Below, in pieces: positions 7,310 to 15,786 of a DNA stretch of 44,096 nt. Positions within the stretch are counted from its first letter, which is position 1, and every line of letters starts with the position of its first letter. The notes beneath the pieces are model-generated. The model made no database searches and was not told the origin of the DNA. It was given only the letters and a program-made list of their open reading frames with translations. Position numbers and translations under genes: made by a program. The stretch covers positions 1 through 44,096 of the forward strand of contig JACQZJ010000137.1 of assembly GCA_016213895.1 (NCBI GenBank), given 5' to 3'. The stretch is from Planctomycetota bacterium (GTDB taxonomy: Bacteria; Planctomycetota; B15-G4; JADJEK01).

Positions 7310-8825
7310 TCTCCGGCAGCTCGGCGAGGTCTTCGAGGGAGGCGAAGCCGCCGAGGCGCGAGCGCCGCTCGGCGATGGCGCGGGCTTGTGCGTAGTTGAC
7401 GCCCGGCAGGGACATGAGGAACTCGACGGGCGCGGTGTTGAGGTCGAGGAAGAGGGGCGAGGCGAAGGAGCCGAGGATCGGCAGGGTGAAGCTGACCTCG
7501 TCGTTCCTGAGCCAGATCTCCGGGGCCACGCGCGCGAGGGGGAGGGTCGGATCGGCGACGTAGCTCTCGAGGGCCTCGCGGAAGCGCGTGCCGAGGCCGG
7601 GCAGGCGCTGGCGGAAGCCGGCGATGTCGAGCCGATGGCCGGCCTGGTGCAGGGAGGCGTAGATCTCGGCCGCGTCCGGCAGGACGAGTGTGTAGTGGAA
7701 GACCTCGAGGGCGACGCGGGCGATGCGCCGGCGCTCAGCCTCGCCCGCGGCCTCGAGCAGCTCCTCGAGGAAGACGAGCACGGCCGGCGCGCGCTCCAGG
7801 CGCTCGGGCGTGAGCTGCGAGAACGCGGCGAAGAACGCGGCGTAGCGCCGCGGGTCGGGGAGGGGCGGCGCGGCTGGGTCCGCGGGCTCCGCGCCCGCGT
7901 CCGGGGTCGTGGCCAGCCGATAGAAAAGCGCCGCGATCACGCCCTCGGAGGCGACCATCTGCTCGAGCGTCCTCAGCCGGGCCGGGTCGTACGTGGTGTC
8001 GGTCCAGCGCGCCAGGAGCTCGGCGGCGCTGGGCCGCTCTCCCGCCACGTAGCGCTCCTCGACGCGCGGCAGGAAGGCGAAGACGTTCTCCTTGATCGCG
8101 GTGTAGCGCCGGTAGCTCTGCGAGTAGGTCATGAGGTCGAAGGCGGGCCGCGTGCTGTCCCCGCGCTCGGGCGGCGCGTCGGCGCGGAAGTCGTCGCGGC
8201 GCACCTCGCGCCAGTGGGCGGCGTTCTCCGGGCGATCGCCGGCGAGCGTCTCGAAGTGGATGCCGAAGCCCTCGGAGAAGGCGGTGACGGCGTCGCTGAT
8301 CGCGCCGGTGGTGTGCGGCAGCGAGAAGGGACGAAAGGGAAGATCGCCCTGCAGGCACTCGTTCATCATCACGTGGCCGTACTCGTGCGGGATGAGCGTG
8401 ACCGCGCCCTCTGCATCGAGCTCCACGTAGCAGGTGTCCGGGTACTCCTCGACGCCGCCCTGCCGCTGGATGGCAAGCCCCTGCTGCGGGCGGTTCCCGC
8501 CGTCCATCAGCACGAACCAGGCCGGCTGGCCGAAGCGCTTCTGGCCGTCCTCGGGCGGTCCGGCGAAGCGCGCAAGGGCGAGGCGCCGCGCTTCCCGGCC
8601 GAGCCCCAGCACGAAGCGGTGGAACGGCCGCGCGAAGACCTCGTCGACCGCTGCGCGGCGCGGGTCGCCCGCGGCTACCTCCTTCATCAGCGGCAGGCCG
8701 CTGGCTTCCTCGCCCAGGACGCGTTCGAGCAGCACGTACGCGGGAGGCTCGGGCGCCTGCGCCTCGACGGCGGAGGCGGCGAGACAACCAAGAAGCACGG
8801 CGGTGAAGAAACAGCGCGCGGGCAT
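7263..8825 (-). CDS. Secreted HExxH metallopeptidase with ComEA-like helix-hairpin-helix tail
   Basis: A 520-residue protein. Residues 1-22 form a Sec signal peptide ending SAVEAQ. The motif H147-E-Y-G-H151, followed by AFSEGFGIHFE (E185), is a gluzincin-type zinc site. The region around it fits a membrane-external protease: the substrate-side Asn-Glu follows the HEYGH helix, and the gap to the third ligand is long. The C-terminal 65 residues read LDLNTAPVEFLMSLPGV, then AQARAIAERRSRLGGFASLEDL. This is the tandem helix-hairpin-helix signature of ComEA/T2SK-like proteins, which bind DNA or act as docking modules in secretion systems. The start at 8825 follows a weak CGGAG. Upstream codons in the same frame overlap other sequence and lack a signal peptide. 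The gene ends inside the 3' end of the convergent lipoprotein gene. The peptidase call is good; the role of the HhH tail is inferred. Confidence 0.75.
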   Translation of the reverse strand: MPARCFFTAVLLGCLAASAVEAQAPEPPAYVLLERVLGEEASGLPLMKEVAAGDPRRAAVDEVFARPFHRFVLGLGREARRLALARFAGPPEDGQKRFGQPAWFVLMDGGNRPQQGLAIQRQGGVEEYPDTCYVELDAEGAVTLIPHEYGHVMMNECLQGDLPFRPFSLPHTTGAISDAVTAFSEGFGIHFETLAGDRPENAAHWREVRRDDFRADAPPERGDSTRPAFDLMTYSQSYRRYTAIKENVFAFLPRVEERYVAGERPSAAELLARWTDTTYDPARLRTLEQMVASEGVIAALFYRLATTPDAGAEPADPAAPPLPDPRRYAAFFAAFSQLTPERLERAPAVLVFLEELLEAAGEAERRRIARVALEVFHYTLVLPDAAEIYASLHQAGHRLDIAGFRQRLPGLGTRFREALESYVADPTLPLARVAPEIWLRNDEVSFTLPILGSFASPLFLDLNTAPVEFLMSLPGVNYAQARAIAERRSRLGGFASLEDLAELPEITEDTLEELRMLVRE

Positions 8826-8929
8826 GCGTGGACTCCGGGGCGGGTCGCCAGCGAGACAAGACGGAGAACGCTGGCGGCCCGCCCGCGGTTCCCGCAAAGC
8901 GAGCCCTTGCCGCCGCTCGCGCTCGCGCG

Positions 8930-10378
8930 CTACTTCAGCTCCTTCAGGAGCGCGGCGAAGAAGTCCCACACCAGGCCGATCGAGCGAACCTCGATCCGCT
9001 CGTCCGGCGAGTGGGGGTTCTTGATGGTCGGGCCGAAGGAGATCATGTCCATGCCCTTGTAGCGCGCGCCGATGATGCCGCACTCCAGGCCGGCGTGGAT
9101 GATCTCGACGACCGGGTCCTTCTGGAACAGGTTCTTGTAGAGCGTCTTGCAGCGGGCCAGCAGCGGCGACTCCATGTTCGGCTGCCACGAGGGATAGCCG
9201 GCGCCGGTTTCCGCCTCGGCGCCCGCGAGGCGGGCGATCGCTTCGATGCGGTGCGTGAGGAAGGCCAGCTTGTCCATGACCGAGCTGCGCTGGCTGGTGT
9301 GGACCACGAGCGCGCGCTTCTCGGTGCGCACCGTGGCCAGGTTGTTCGACGTCTCGACCAGTTTCTCGATGTCGGCCGAGTAGGCGTCCACGCCGTGCGG
9401 CAGCGCGAGCAAGAGATCGACGGCGCGCGCGGTGGAGCGCGCGGCCCAGGGCGTTGCCTCCGCCTTGGGCTGGCTCTTGAGAGTCACCTTGACGTCCGGG
9501 TCGGTGCGGGCGTGCTCGGCGCGCAAAGCGCTCTGCAGCTTGGTGAGCGCCCGCTTGACCGCCGCGACCTTGGCCTTGGGCAAGTAGAGGAGCGCCTCGG
9601 CGTCGCGCGGAATGGCGTTGTGCGCCGAGCCGCCGTGCAGCGAGGCGATGCGCGCGTCGGCCTGCTCGAGCACGGCCGAGAGCGCCCGGCCGAGGGTGCG
9701 GACGGCGTTGCCGCGCTGCTTGTGGATGTCCACGCCGGAGTGCCCGCCCTTGAACCCTCCGACCGCCAGCACGAACGCCTGGTGGCCGCGCGGGGCGGCC
9801 TCGAGCCGCACGGGCAGAGTGATGTTCGTGTCGCGGCCGCCGGCGCAGCCCACGGTGAACACGCCTTCGTCTTCCGAGTCGACGTTCAGCAGGAGCTTCC
9901 CCTTGATGAACCCGGGCTTCAAGAACTTCGCGCCCGTGAGGCCGGTCTCCTCGTCCACGGTGAACAAGAGTTCGAGCGGCGGGTGGGGCAGGTCCGGATC
10001 GGTTGCCGCGGTCAAGGCCATCGCCAGGGCGATGCCGTTGTCCGCGCCGAGGGTCGTGCCGTCGGCCTTGAACCAGTCGCCATCGACCACCAGCTTGATC
10101 GGGTCCTTGCTGAAGTCGTGCGCCGACCCCTTGGTCTTCTCGCAGACCATGTCCATGTGGCCCTGGATGACCACGGCCGGCGCGCCCTCGTAGCCGGGCG
10201 AGCCCGGGACCTCGATGACGACGTTCAGGACGCTGTCGCGGCGCGCCGCGAACCCGTGTTCCTCGGCCCAGGCCACCAGCCAGTCGGAGATCGCGCGCTC
10301 GTTCTTCGAGCCGCGCGGGATCTGGCAGATGCGCTCGAACCAGTTCAGAATCGTCTGTGTCTTCGCGTGTTCGATCAT
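8930..10378 (-). CDS. pepD: Aminoacyl-histidine dipeptidase (cytosol nonspecific dipeptidase, M20C)
   Basis: This 482-residue cytoplasmic enzyme hydrolyses X-His and many other dipeptides with a dinuclear zinc centre. Family motifs appear in order: GHMDMV (metal His and Asp), TLGADNGIALAMAL (bridging Asp), TVDEETGLTGA (catalytic Glu pair), NVDSEDEGVF, GGFKGGHSGVDI, NNLATV and HAGLECGIIGARYKGMDMIS, then SPDERIEV near the end. The length matches E. coli PepD. The gene starts with ATG at 10378; the long frame continuing upstream has no family similarity. No partner genes are adjacent. It most likely has a housekeeping role in peptide turnover, which would suit a cell exporting several peptidases. 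Confidence 0.95.
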   Translation of the reverse strand: MIEHAKTQTILNWFERICQIPRGSKNERAISDWLVAWAEEHGFAARRDSVLNVVIEVPGSPGYEGAPAVVIQGHMDMVCEKTKGSAHDFSKDPIKLVVDGDWFKADGTTLGADNGIALAMALTAATDPDLPHPPLELLFTVDEETGLTGAKFLKPGFIKGKLLLNVDSEDEGVFTVGCAGGRDTNITLPVRLEAAPRGHQAFVLAVGGFKGGHSGVDIHKQRGNAVRTLGRALSAVLEQADARIASLHGGSAHNAIPRDAEALLYLPKAKVAAVKRALTKLQSALRAEHARTDPDVKVTLKSQPKAEATPWAARSTARAVDLLLALPHGVDAYSADIEKLVETSNNLATVRTEKRALVVHTSQRSSVMDKLAFLTHRIEAIARLAGAEAETGAGYPSWQPNMESPLLARCKTLYKNLFQKDPVVEIIHAGLECGIIGARYKGMDMISFGPTIKNPHSPDERIEVRSIGLVWDFFAALLKELK

Positions 10379-10666
10379 CGGTTCACAACAACCTGTCGCT
10401 AAGGACGGCGGCGCTATCCCCGAGGAGGGGGCGCCAGCCAAACGTGGGGGAATCGGGAAACGGGATCTCGGCGAATCCTCGGAACGGCGCATCTTCGTGA
10501 TTCCTGCCGCGCTGGTCAAGTCGGCTGCGGCCGGAGTCGGCGCTCTGGGGACTAATCCGAGGCGGTCGACGTTACGTCTTTCGGCACGGCCGTTTCGGTC
10601 GTTTCCCGGGCTCCTGGTTGGCGGTCCGTCGCCGCCGGAACCTCGAACGATCGCTCCGCTTTCCCT
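10379..10666. promoter_or_regulatory. Divergent intergenic region between pepD and the glycosyltransferase gene
   Basis: No gene is supported here. On the plus strand TCGAAC at 10644-10649, a 17-base spacer and TATGTT form a weak promoter-like pair (3 of 6 and 4 of 6 matches). The -10 contains the ATG at 10667, which would favour translation from the later ATG at 10730. Confidence 0.25.
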
Positions 10667-12403
10667 ATGTTCTCGCCCTCGAAGCGCCGTGCGACCGGCA
10701 ACCGTTCGCCGCGGCGCGGTAGCAGGCGCATGCAGGGCGAACGACTCCTCGAAGGCGTGCGGATCCTCGCGCTGGCCTCGATCGGCCTGGGCGTCGGCCT
10801 GCACTACGCGCGCATGGGCTACATGCCGCTCGACCACTCGGTCTGCTTCGACGGCGGCTGGCGCGTTCTGTGCGGCCAGGTGCCGTTCCGCGACTACGTC
10901 GCGCCCAGCGGCTTGACCGTGCACGCGCTCCAGGCCGTGTTCTTCGCCCTGTTCGGCGTGACATGGTTCGCGTACTGCCTGCACGCGGCGGTCTTCAACG
11001 CGCTCGCCGTGCTCGGGGTCGACCGCCTGCTCGTGCTGCTTGGGCTCGAGCGCGCGTGGTCCAGCGTCTTCGCCCTGTGCACCGCGTTCGTGTTCTTCCC
11101 GCCGGTCGGCGTGCCGATGATGGACAGCCACGCCTTCTTCTTCTCGCTTGCCGCGCTGCTGGCGGCGCTTGCGGCCGCTCGCGCCGCGAGCGCGCGCACG
11201 CTGCGCTGGAGCGCGTACGCGGTCGGCCCGCTGCTCGCCCTGGCGTTCCTGTCCAAGCAGATCCCGTCGGTGTTCTTCCTGCCGGCCACGCTGGCGCTCG
11301 CTCTGTGGTCGCTCGACCGGCGTCGCACGACGTTCGTGCGCGTGCTCGCCGGCTTGGCGGCGACGGCTGCCGTCTGCGCGCTCGCCCTGGCCGCGCTGGG
11401 GGTCGACTGGGAGCTGGTCGACACCTACTGGCGGCGGCTGCCAAGCGCGGAGGGCTCGCGGCGCCTGGCCCTCTTCTCGTCGCCGCAGAGCCTGGTCCAC
11501 CGCTTCGTCGAGACGTGGCGCGATCTCGGGTTGCTGTCTCCGGCCGCGGCCTTCGGCGCCGGCCTCGCCGGACTCCTGCTGCCTCTGCTGCCCGCGCGGT
11601 TCCGCCGCGGCGCCGCGCTCAGCAGGACCTGGCCGTGCTGCGCCCTGGCCGTGTTCCTGACGCTCGCCGCGCTCTTCTTCGTGACCTGGACCTTCAACCA
11701 GGAGGAGATCGGCGTGCCGCTCGTGTTCGCCGCCTCGGGCTGCGTCGCGGCCGCCAGCCTGCACCTCAGCGCGTCGGCGCGCGAGCACGGCAAGCCGCGC
11801 CTTGCCGGGGCGCTCTGGCTCGCGCTTCCGCTGCTCGCCGCGGCTGCCGTGCTGGACGCCTGGGCCTTCGCGCGCGAGGTCGACGCGACCCGCCGGGCCA
11901 ACGATCTCGTGTTCGACGCGCGGGCCGCCGGCGAGGCGTCGCGCGAGCTGCCCGAGGGTCTCGCCTACCTGCGCTGGTGCGTGCCCAAGCTCGTCCGGTA
12001 CTCCCCCGGCGACCTCTGCGCGCTGGTCGAGTACCTGCGCGCGCGCGCAGGCGGCGTGTTCCTGCTCGGCGACACGTCCATCGTCTACGGCCTGAGCGGC
12101 AAGGAGTCCGTCGCGCCGTCCTTGTGGTTCCACCCGGGCCTGACGGCGCCGCGGCCATACGACCGCGGATTCGAACGCTACCAGGCGCTGCTCCTGCGGC
12201 GCTTCCGTGAGCTCGACGTGCAGACCGTGGTCGTGGAAGGCGAACGCACCTGGGTCGGCTACCGCGCCAATCCGGGCAAGAAGCCGCCCGAGTTCGCGTA
12301 CTTCACGCTCGCCACCTGGCCCAAGCTGGCGCGGCTGGTCGAGGAGCGCCGGCGCGCCGAGCGCTCATTCGGCCCGTTTCGCGCCATCGAGCTCGGTCCC
12401 TGA
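10667..12403 (+). CDS. GT-C fold membrane glycosyltransferase-like protein
   Basis: A 578-residue integral membrane protein. After a basic N-terminus come about ten hydrophobic segments between residues 27 and 405, then a soluble C-terminal domain of some 160 residues. The first extracytoplasmic loop contains GGWRVLCGQVPFRDYVAPSG. This is the pattern of GT39/GT83-like polyprenyl-phosphate-sugar transferases, where an Asp in this loop is catalytic. Other family-like stretches are MDSHAFFFSLAALLAAL and FLSKQIPSVFFLPATLAL. It should transfer a sugar from a lipid carrier to a lipid, glycan or protein outside the membrane; the acceptor is unknown. ATG10667 lacks a ribosome binding site, and ATG10730 (residue 22) is a plausible alternative start. 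It converges on the PNGase F-like gene with a 14-bp gap. Confidence 0.75.
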   Translation: MFSPSKRRATGNRSPRRGSRRMQGERLLEGVRILALASIGLGVGLHYARMGYMPLDHSVCFDGGWRVLCGQVPFRDYVAPSGLTVHALQAVFFALFGVTWFAYCLHAAVFNALAVLGVDRLLVLLGLERAWSSVFALCTAFVFFPPVGVPMMDSHAFFFSLAALLAALAAARAASARTLRWSAYAVGPLLALAFLSKQIPSVFFLPATLALALWSLDRRRTTFVRVLAGLAATAAVCALALAALGVDWELVDTYWRRLPSAEGSRRLALFSSPQSLVHRFVETWRDLGLLSPAAAFGAGLAGLLLPLLPARFRRGAALSRTWPCCALAVFLTLAALFFVTWTFNQEEIGVPLVFAASGCVAAASLHLSASAREHGKPRLAGALWLALPLLAAAAVLDAWAFAREVDATRRANDLVFDARAAGEASRELPEGLAYLRWCVPKLVRYSPGDLCALVEYLRARAGGVFLLGDTSIVYGLSGKESVAPSLWFHPGLTAPRPYDRGFERYQALLLRRFRELDVQTVVVEGERTWVGYRANPGKKPPEFAYFTLATWPKLARLVEERRRAERSFGPFRAIELGP

Positions 12404-12417
12404 GGCGCACGTTCCGA

Positions 12418-14031
12418 TCAGGGCCGGCGGTAGAGGATGAGCTGGGACTCCGTGGTGTGCGTCGGCGCCCAGCTCTGGCCGCGCGCCTCGTTCACGTAGT
12501 CGTCGAGCGCGTAGCCGAGGTCCAGCCGCTTCGCGCCCAGCAGCAGGGCCGTGACGTCCACCTCCCAGGGCGCCACCACGTCGCCCGGCGCCCAGCCGGC
12601 GCGGTCGTACTTCCAGGTCCCGCCCTGCGGCCGGCAGGGATTCAGGTAGTTGTCGGTCTTCCACAGGACGTTTCGGAACGACTCGCCGTTCACGGTCAGG
12701 GTCCGGCCGATCTCCATGAACTCGGCCGCGTTCCGGGTGTTCGGGTGCATGCCGTGGCCGGTCACCACGATCCGCACCTTGGCCGCCGCGGTCTCCTTGT
12801 CGAGCTCCACGCTCCGCGGCGCGTAGAAGTCGGCGACCGGCTTCTCGGGGTTGCCGATCTCGGGGTTCCCGCACCAGAGGTTCACCACGCGGCAGGCGAG
12901 AAGATCGCACGGCCCGGGGTAGAAGTCGAACGCGACCGTGACCACCCAGCCCTCGCCGTAGGTGGTGCACACTTGCTCGATCCTGCGCCGGCCGGAAAGC
13001 AGCGGCCGGAAGTCGCTCACGTCCACCTGCCAGACGTGTCCGCGGTGATAAGGCGTGATGTAGCGCAGGATCTCGAAGCGCTCGCCCTCGTCGTCGTAGG
13101 CGTAGATCGCCGCGAAGCGGTCCCACGGGTCGAAGCGCGTCTCCGGCTGGTCGAGGCGCAGCGTGCACACGATCCGGCCGAAGCGCGCGTTCTCGGCCGG
13201 GAAGTCCACCTCGGCCGCGTTGAGCGCGTGGTCCTTGTCGTTCAGGACGCGCTCCAACGCCGGCACGCGGAGCGGCGGCTCCGCGGGCTCGACGGTCGCG
13301 CCGCAGGCGACGGCGAGGTCGTCGATGAGCACGTCGCCGGCGGTCTCGACGTTCCGCGCCCCGAAGGCTGGCCGGCCGGCGTAGGCCGTCATCCCCGGGA
13401 TGAAGCGCCGCTCGAACACCGCCTCGCCGTCGATGAAAACCGTGGCCTCGGCGCCGCCGGTGACGAAGGCGAGGTGGATGGCCACGGCGTGCGGCTGCTC
13501 GTCGCGGAAGTCGAGCGCGGTCGTCTTCTTGGCGATCTCCATGCCGTCCCAGTGGAGGGAGACCTCGTGCTGCGGCCGGTCATAGGCGTTTCCCGAGCCG
13601 CGGAACGGGTCGCGGTTCGGCGGATTCGAGGCGTCGAAGCCCACGCCGAACGAACCGGCGATGCTCGGCGCCTCCCAGGCCTCGACCTCGGGCGCGGGGC
13701 CCTCCGCGCCGAAGCGGCCGGCGTCGAGCCAGGCGAAGCCGGCCCCCTCGCCGCCGGTGTTCATGATCAGCGCGAAGGACGCGTCGACCGTGGCGGCGGG
13801 CAGGGCGGCGGGCGCCGGGAACGCGGCGCTGGCGGTCGATTTCCACCACGACTGCAGCAGGTAGAGCTTCCCGTCCAGCGCCTTCGGCCCGGCGTCACGT
13901 TCCGCCGCCTCGCCGCTCGCGGCCGCGGCAAAGGGAGGGGCCTGCTCTCCCTCGGCGAAGGTCCAGGCGAGGTCCTGCGCCGCGGCCGGAGCGGCGCACA
14001 GGGCGAAGGTCAGAGTGGCGATGCGGCGCAT
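12418..14031 (-). CDS. Secreted PNGase F-like peptide-N-glycosidase with extra N-terminal lectin-like domain
   Basis: A 537-residue protein with a clear Sec signal peptide (MRRIATLTFALCAAPAAAQ). Residues about 20-225 form a beta-rich domain reminiscent of L-type lectin/concanavalin-like sandwiches (FALIMNTGGEGAGFAWL, VSLHWDGMEIAKK, VFIDGEAVFERRF). Residues about 235-370 match the PNGase F N-terminal domain: DPWDRFAAIY, RYITPYHRGHVWQVDVSDF and LLSGRRRIE. Residues about 385-537 match its C-terminal domain: GHGMHPNTRNAAEFME, VNGESF and GGTWKYDRAGWAPGD. D304 and E437 line up with the catalytic Asp60 and Glu206 of Elizabethkingia PNGase F. The family cleaves the bond between Asn and N-glycans outside the cell. 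The start has a GGAGAG site just upstream. Confidence 0.85.
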   Translation of the reverse strand: MRRIATLTFALCAAPAAAQDLAWTFAEGEQAPPFAAAASGEAAERDAGPKALDGKLYLLQSWWKSTASAAFPAPAALPAATVDASFALIMNTGGEGAGFAWLDAGRFGAEGPAPEVEAWEAPSIAGSFGVGFDASNPPNRDPFRGSGNAYDRPQHEVSLHWDGMEIAKKTTALDFRDEQPHAVAIHLAFVTGGAEATVFIDGEAVFERRFIPGMTAYAGRPAFGARNVETAGDVLIDDLAVACGATVEPAEPPLRVPALERVLNDKDHALNAAEVDFPAENARFGRIVCTLRLDQPETRFDPWDRFAAIYAYDDEGERFEILRYITPYHRGHVWQVDVSDFRPLLSGRRRIEQVCTTYGEGWVVTVAFDFYPGPCDLLACRVVNLWCGNPEIGNPEKPVADFYAPRSVELDKETAAAKVRIVVTGHGMHPNTRNAAEFMEIGRTLTVNGESFRNVLWKTDNYLNPCRPQGGTWKYDRAGWAPGDVVAPWEVDVTALLLGAKRLDLGYALDDYVNEARGQSWAPTHTTESQLILYRRP

Positions 14032-14087
14032 GGTCTCTCCTCGCGTGCGGGCCGTCGGGCCGGCCAGGATAGCGCGCGGCGCGTTTC

Positions 14088-14116
14088 TTGACAGCCTTCG
14101 CCCGCGCAGCTAACGT
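14088..14116 (+). promoter_or_regulatory. Candidate sigma70 promoter for the radical SAM gene
   Basis: A perfect TTGACA at 14088-14093, a 17-base spacer, and TAACGT at 14111-14116 (3 of 6 matches). It lies in the 137-bp divergent gap and would start transcription about 45 bases before the ATG at 14169. Confidence 0.45.
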
Positions 14117-14168
14117 CCCGTGGAATATCGGGGTATCCGCAGGCTGGTCGGCCGGGTCGCTTGCGCTC

Positions 14169-15764
14169 ATGAACAAAGCATTCTGCAATCGCTGTCAGAA
14201 GCTCGTCCCTGCGCGGTCCATCGAGCAGGACGGGAAGGTCTTCCTGGAAAAGGACTGTCCGGACTGCGGCGCCACGCGCACCTACATCTCGTGCGACGCC
14301 GAGCGCTACCGCGGCAAGCGCGCGGTGGACATCGACTACGGCTACACCGGCTGCAGCACGCAGTGCCGCTCCTGCAGTCACCAGCGCCGGCCGCGCTTCA
14401 CCTTCGTCAACGTGACCAACCGCTGCAACGCCAACTGCCCGATCTGCTTCGACAACGTGCCCGGCCTCGGCTTCGAGTTCGAGCCGCCGCTGCAGTACTT
14501 CCGCGCGCTCTTCCGCCAGCTCGCCCAGTACGAGCCCAAGCCGACCGTCTGCCTGTTCGGCGGGGAGCCGACGGTGCGCGAGGACCTGTTCGAGATCATC
14601 AAGCTGGCGCGCAAGCACGAGCTGAAGCCCTGGGTCTTCACCAACGGCTTGCGGCTCGCCAACGAGGACTTCTGCAGGAAGATCGTGGAGAGCCGCGCGC
14701 GCGTCATGTTCTCCTACGACGGCGGCGACCCGGGGACGTATGAGGTGCTGCGCGGCAACGCCAAGGCCGGCGAGCTGAAGGAGCGGGCGATCGAGAACCT
14801 GCGCCGCATGAAGAACGGGCGCGGCGGCAAGGCGACCATGGTGTCGGTCTTCTCCAAGGGGCTGAACGACGGCCGCATGCGCGAGCTGCTCGACTACCTG
14901 CACGAGCGTCGCGACCTGTTCGGCACCATCTACCTCATGCCCCTCTGCCACACCTGGAATCCCGAGGAGTGGGAGTTCAACCCGGAGCGCATCACCACCG
15001 AGGATGTCGAGGCGCTCGTGGACGGGGCCTTCCCCGAGCACAAGGTCGAGTTCCTGCCGCTCGGCTTCGTGGACCAGTTCCAGACGGTGATGCGCTACCT
15101 CGGCCGGGATCCGCTGCCCTACGGCGCCCATCCGAATTGTGAGAGCGTCTACGGCCTGATCTCGGACGGCGAGAAGTGGCTGCCGCTGTCGCACTTCCTC
15201 CGGGGGTCGCCGCTCGACCTGGCGCACGCACTCTTGAAGATGGAGAAACGCATCTCCGAGCGGGAGAAGCGCTGGGAGACGAGCCTCGCCGGGAAGCTGC
15301 TCGCCGCGCTGCGGCTCAAGAACTTCGCGCTCCGGCTGCTGGGAGTGCCGCCCATCGTGTTCCTGCTGCTGCGCCACGTGCGCGTGAGCCGCGCGCTCAA
15401 GGGCCGAGGGCTGGGCAAGCTCGGCCACGCCGCTGCCCTGCTCTGGAACGTGGCTTCGGGGCGCCGCTCGCGGCAAGTGCTCGAGCGCCACACCAACGCC
15501 CAGGGCACGCTCAAGCTCATCGTCCTGCCGCTCGAGGACAAGCACGTGCTCGAGACCGACCGGCTGGAGCGCTGCCCGACCTACCAGGCGTACCTCGAGC
15601 CGCGGACGCAGCAGCTCAACCTGATGCCGCTCTGCGTGTGGAAGCTGCACAACAAGCAGATCCTGCGCGACATCGCCGATCACTACCAGGAGGGGGCCGT
15701 CTCCGCCGAGGATGCGGGCGCCGGCTGCCCGCCTTCCTGCGGCGCGTGCGGCGGCGCGTGCTGA
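14169..15764 (+). CDS. Multi-cluster radical SAM enzyme, Tes/MJ0619-like (membrane-spanning lipid synthase candidate)
   Basis: A 531-residue protein. The radical SAM motif is NRCNANCPIC, with C86, C90 and C93, followed by a LFGGEPTVREDL segment after the first strand. Upstream lie a zinc- or rubredoxin-like four-Cys site (C6, C9, C30, C33) and a GCSTQCRSC cluster (C62, C66, C69). The C-terminus is CPPSCGACGGAC (C520, C524, C527, C531). This order, Cys-rich knuckle, extra cluster immediately before the SAM motif, then a long C-terminal region, is the layout of archaeal tetraether lipid synthase (Tes/MJ0619) and bacterial relatives that couple lipid tails. Membrane-peripheral hydrophobic stretches appear around 395-410 (LLGVPPIVFLLLRHV). 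The ATG at 14169 has no clear ribosome binding site. The substrate is inferred; radical SAM chemistry is certain. Confidence 0.8.
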   Translation: MNKAFCNRCQKLVPARSIEQDGKVFLEKDCPDCGATRTYISCDAERYRGKRAVDIDYGYTGCSTQCRSCSHQRRPRFTFVNVTNRCNANCPICFDNVPGLGFEFEPPLQYFRALFRQLAQYEPKPTVCLFGGEPTVREDLFEIIKLARKHELKPWVFTNGLRLANEDFCRKIVESRARVMFSYDGGDPGTYEVLRGNAKAGELKERAIENLRRMKNGRGGKATMVSVFSKGLNDGRMRELLDYLHERRDLFGTIYLMPLCHTWNPEEWEFNPERITTEDVEALVDGAFPEHKVEFLPLGFVDQFQTVMRYLGRDPLPYGAHPNCESVYGLISDGEKWLPLSHFLRGSPLDLAHALLKMEKRISEREKRWETSLAGKLLAALRLKNFALRLLGVPPIVFLLLRHVRVSRALKGRGLGKLGHAAALLWNVASGRRSRQVLERHTNAQGTLKLIVLPLEDKHVLETDRLERCPTYQAYLEPRTQQLNLMPLCVWKLHNKQILRDIADHYQEGAVSAEDAGAGCPPSCGACGGAC

Positions 15765-15786
15765 AAGGCGGACTGCCGCGCCGCGG

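Noticed and set aside
10379-12133. N-terminal extension of pepD by some 580 codons
   Set aside because: It runs antisense through the glycosyltransferase gene, is Arg/Gln/Glu-rich, and PepD is full length from ATG10378.
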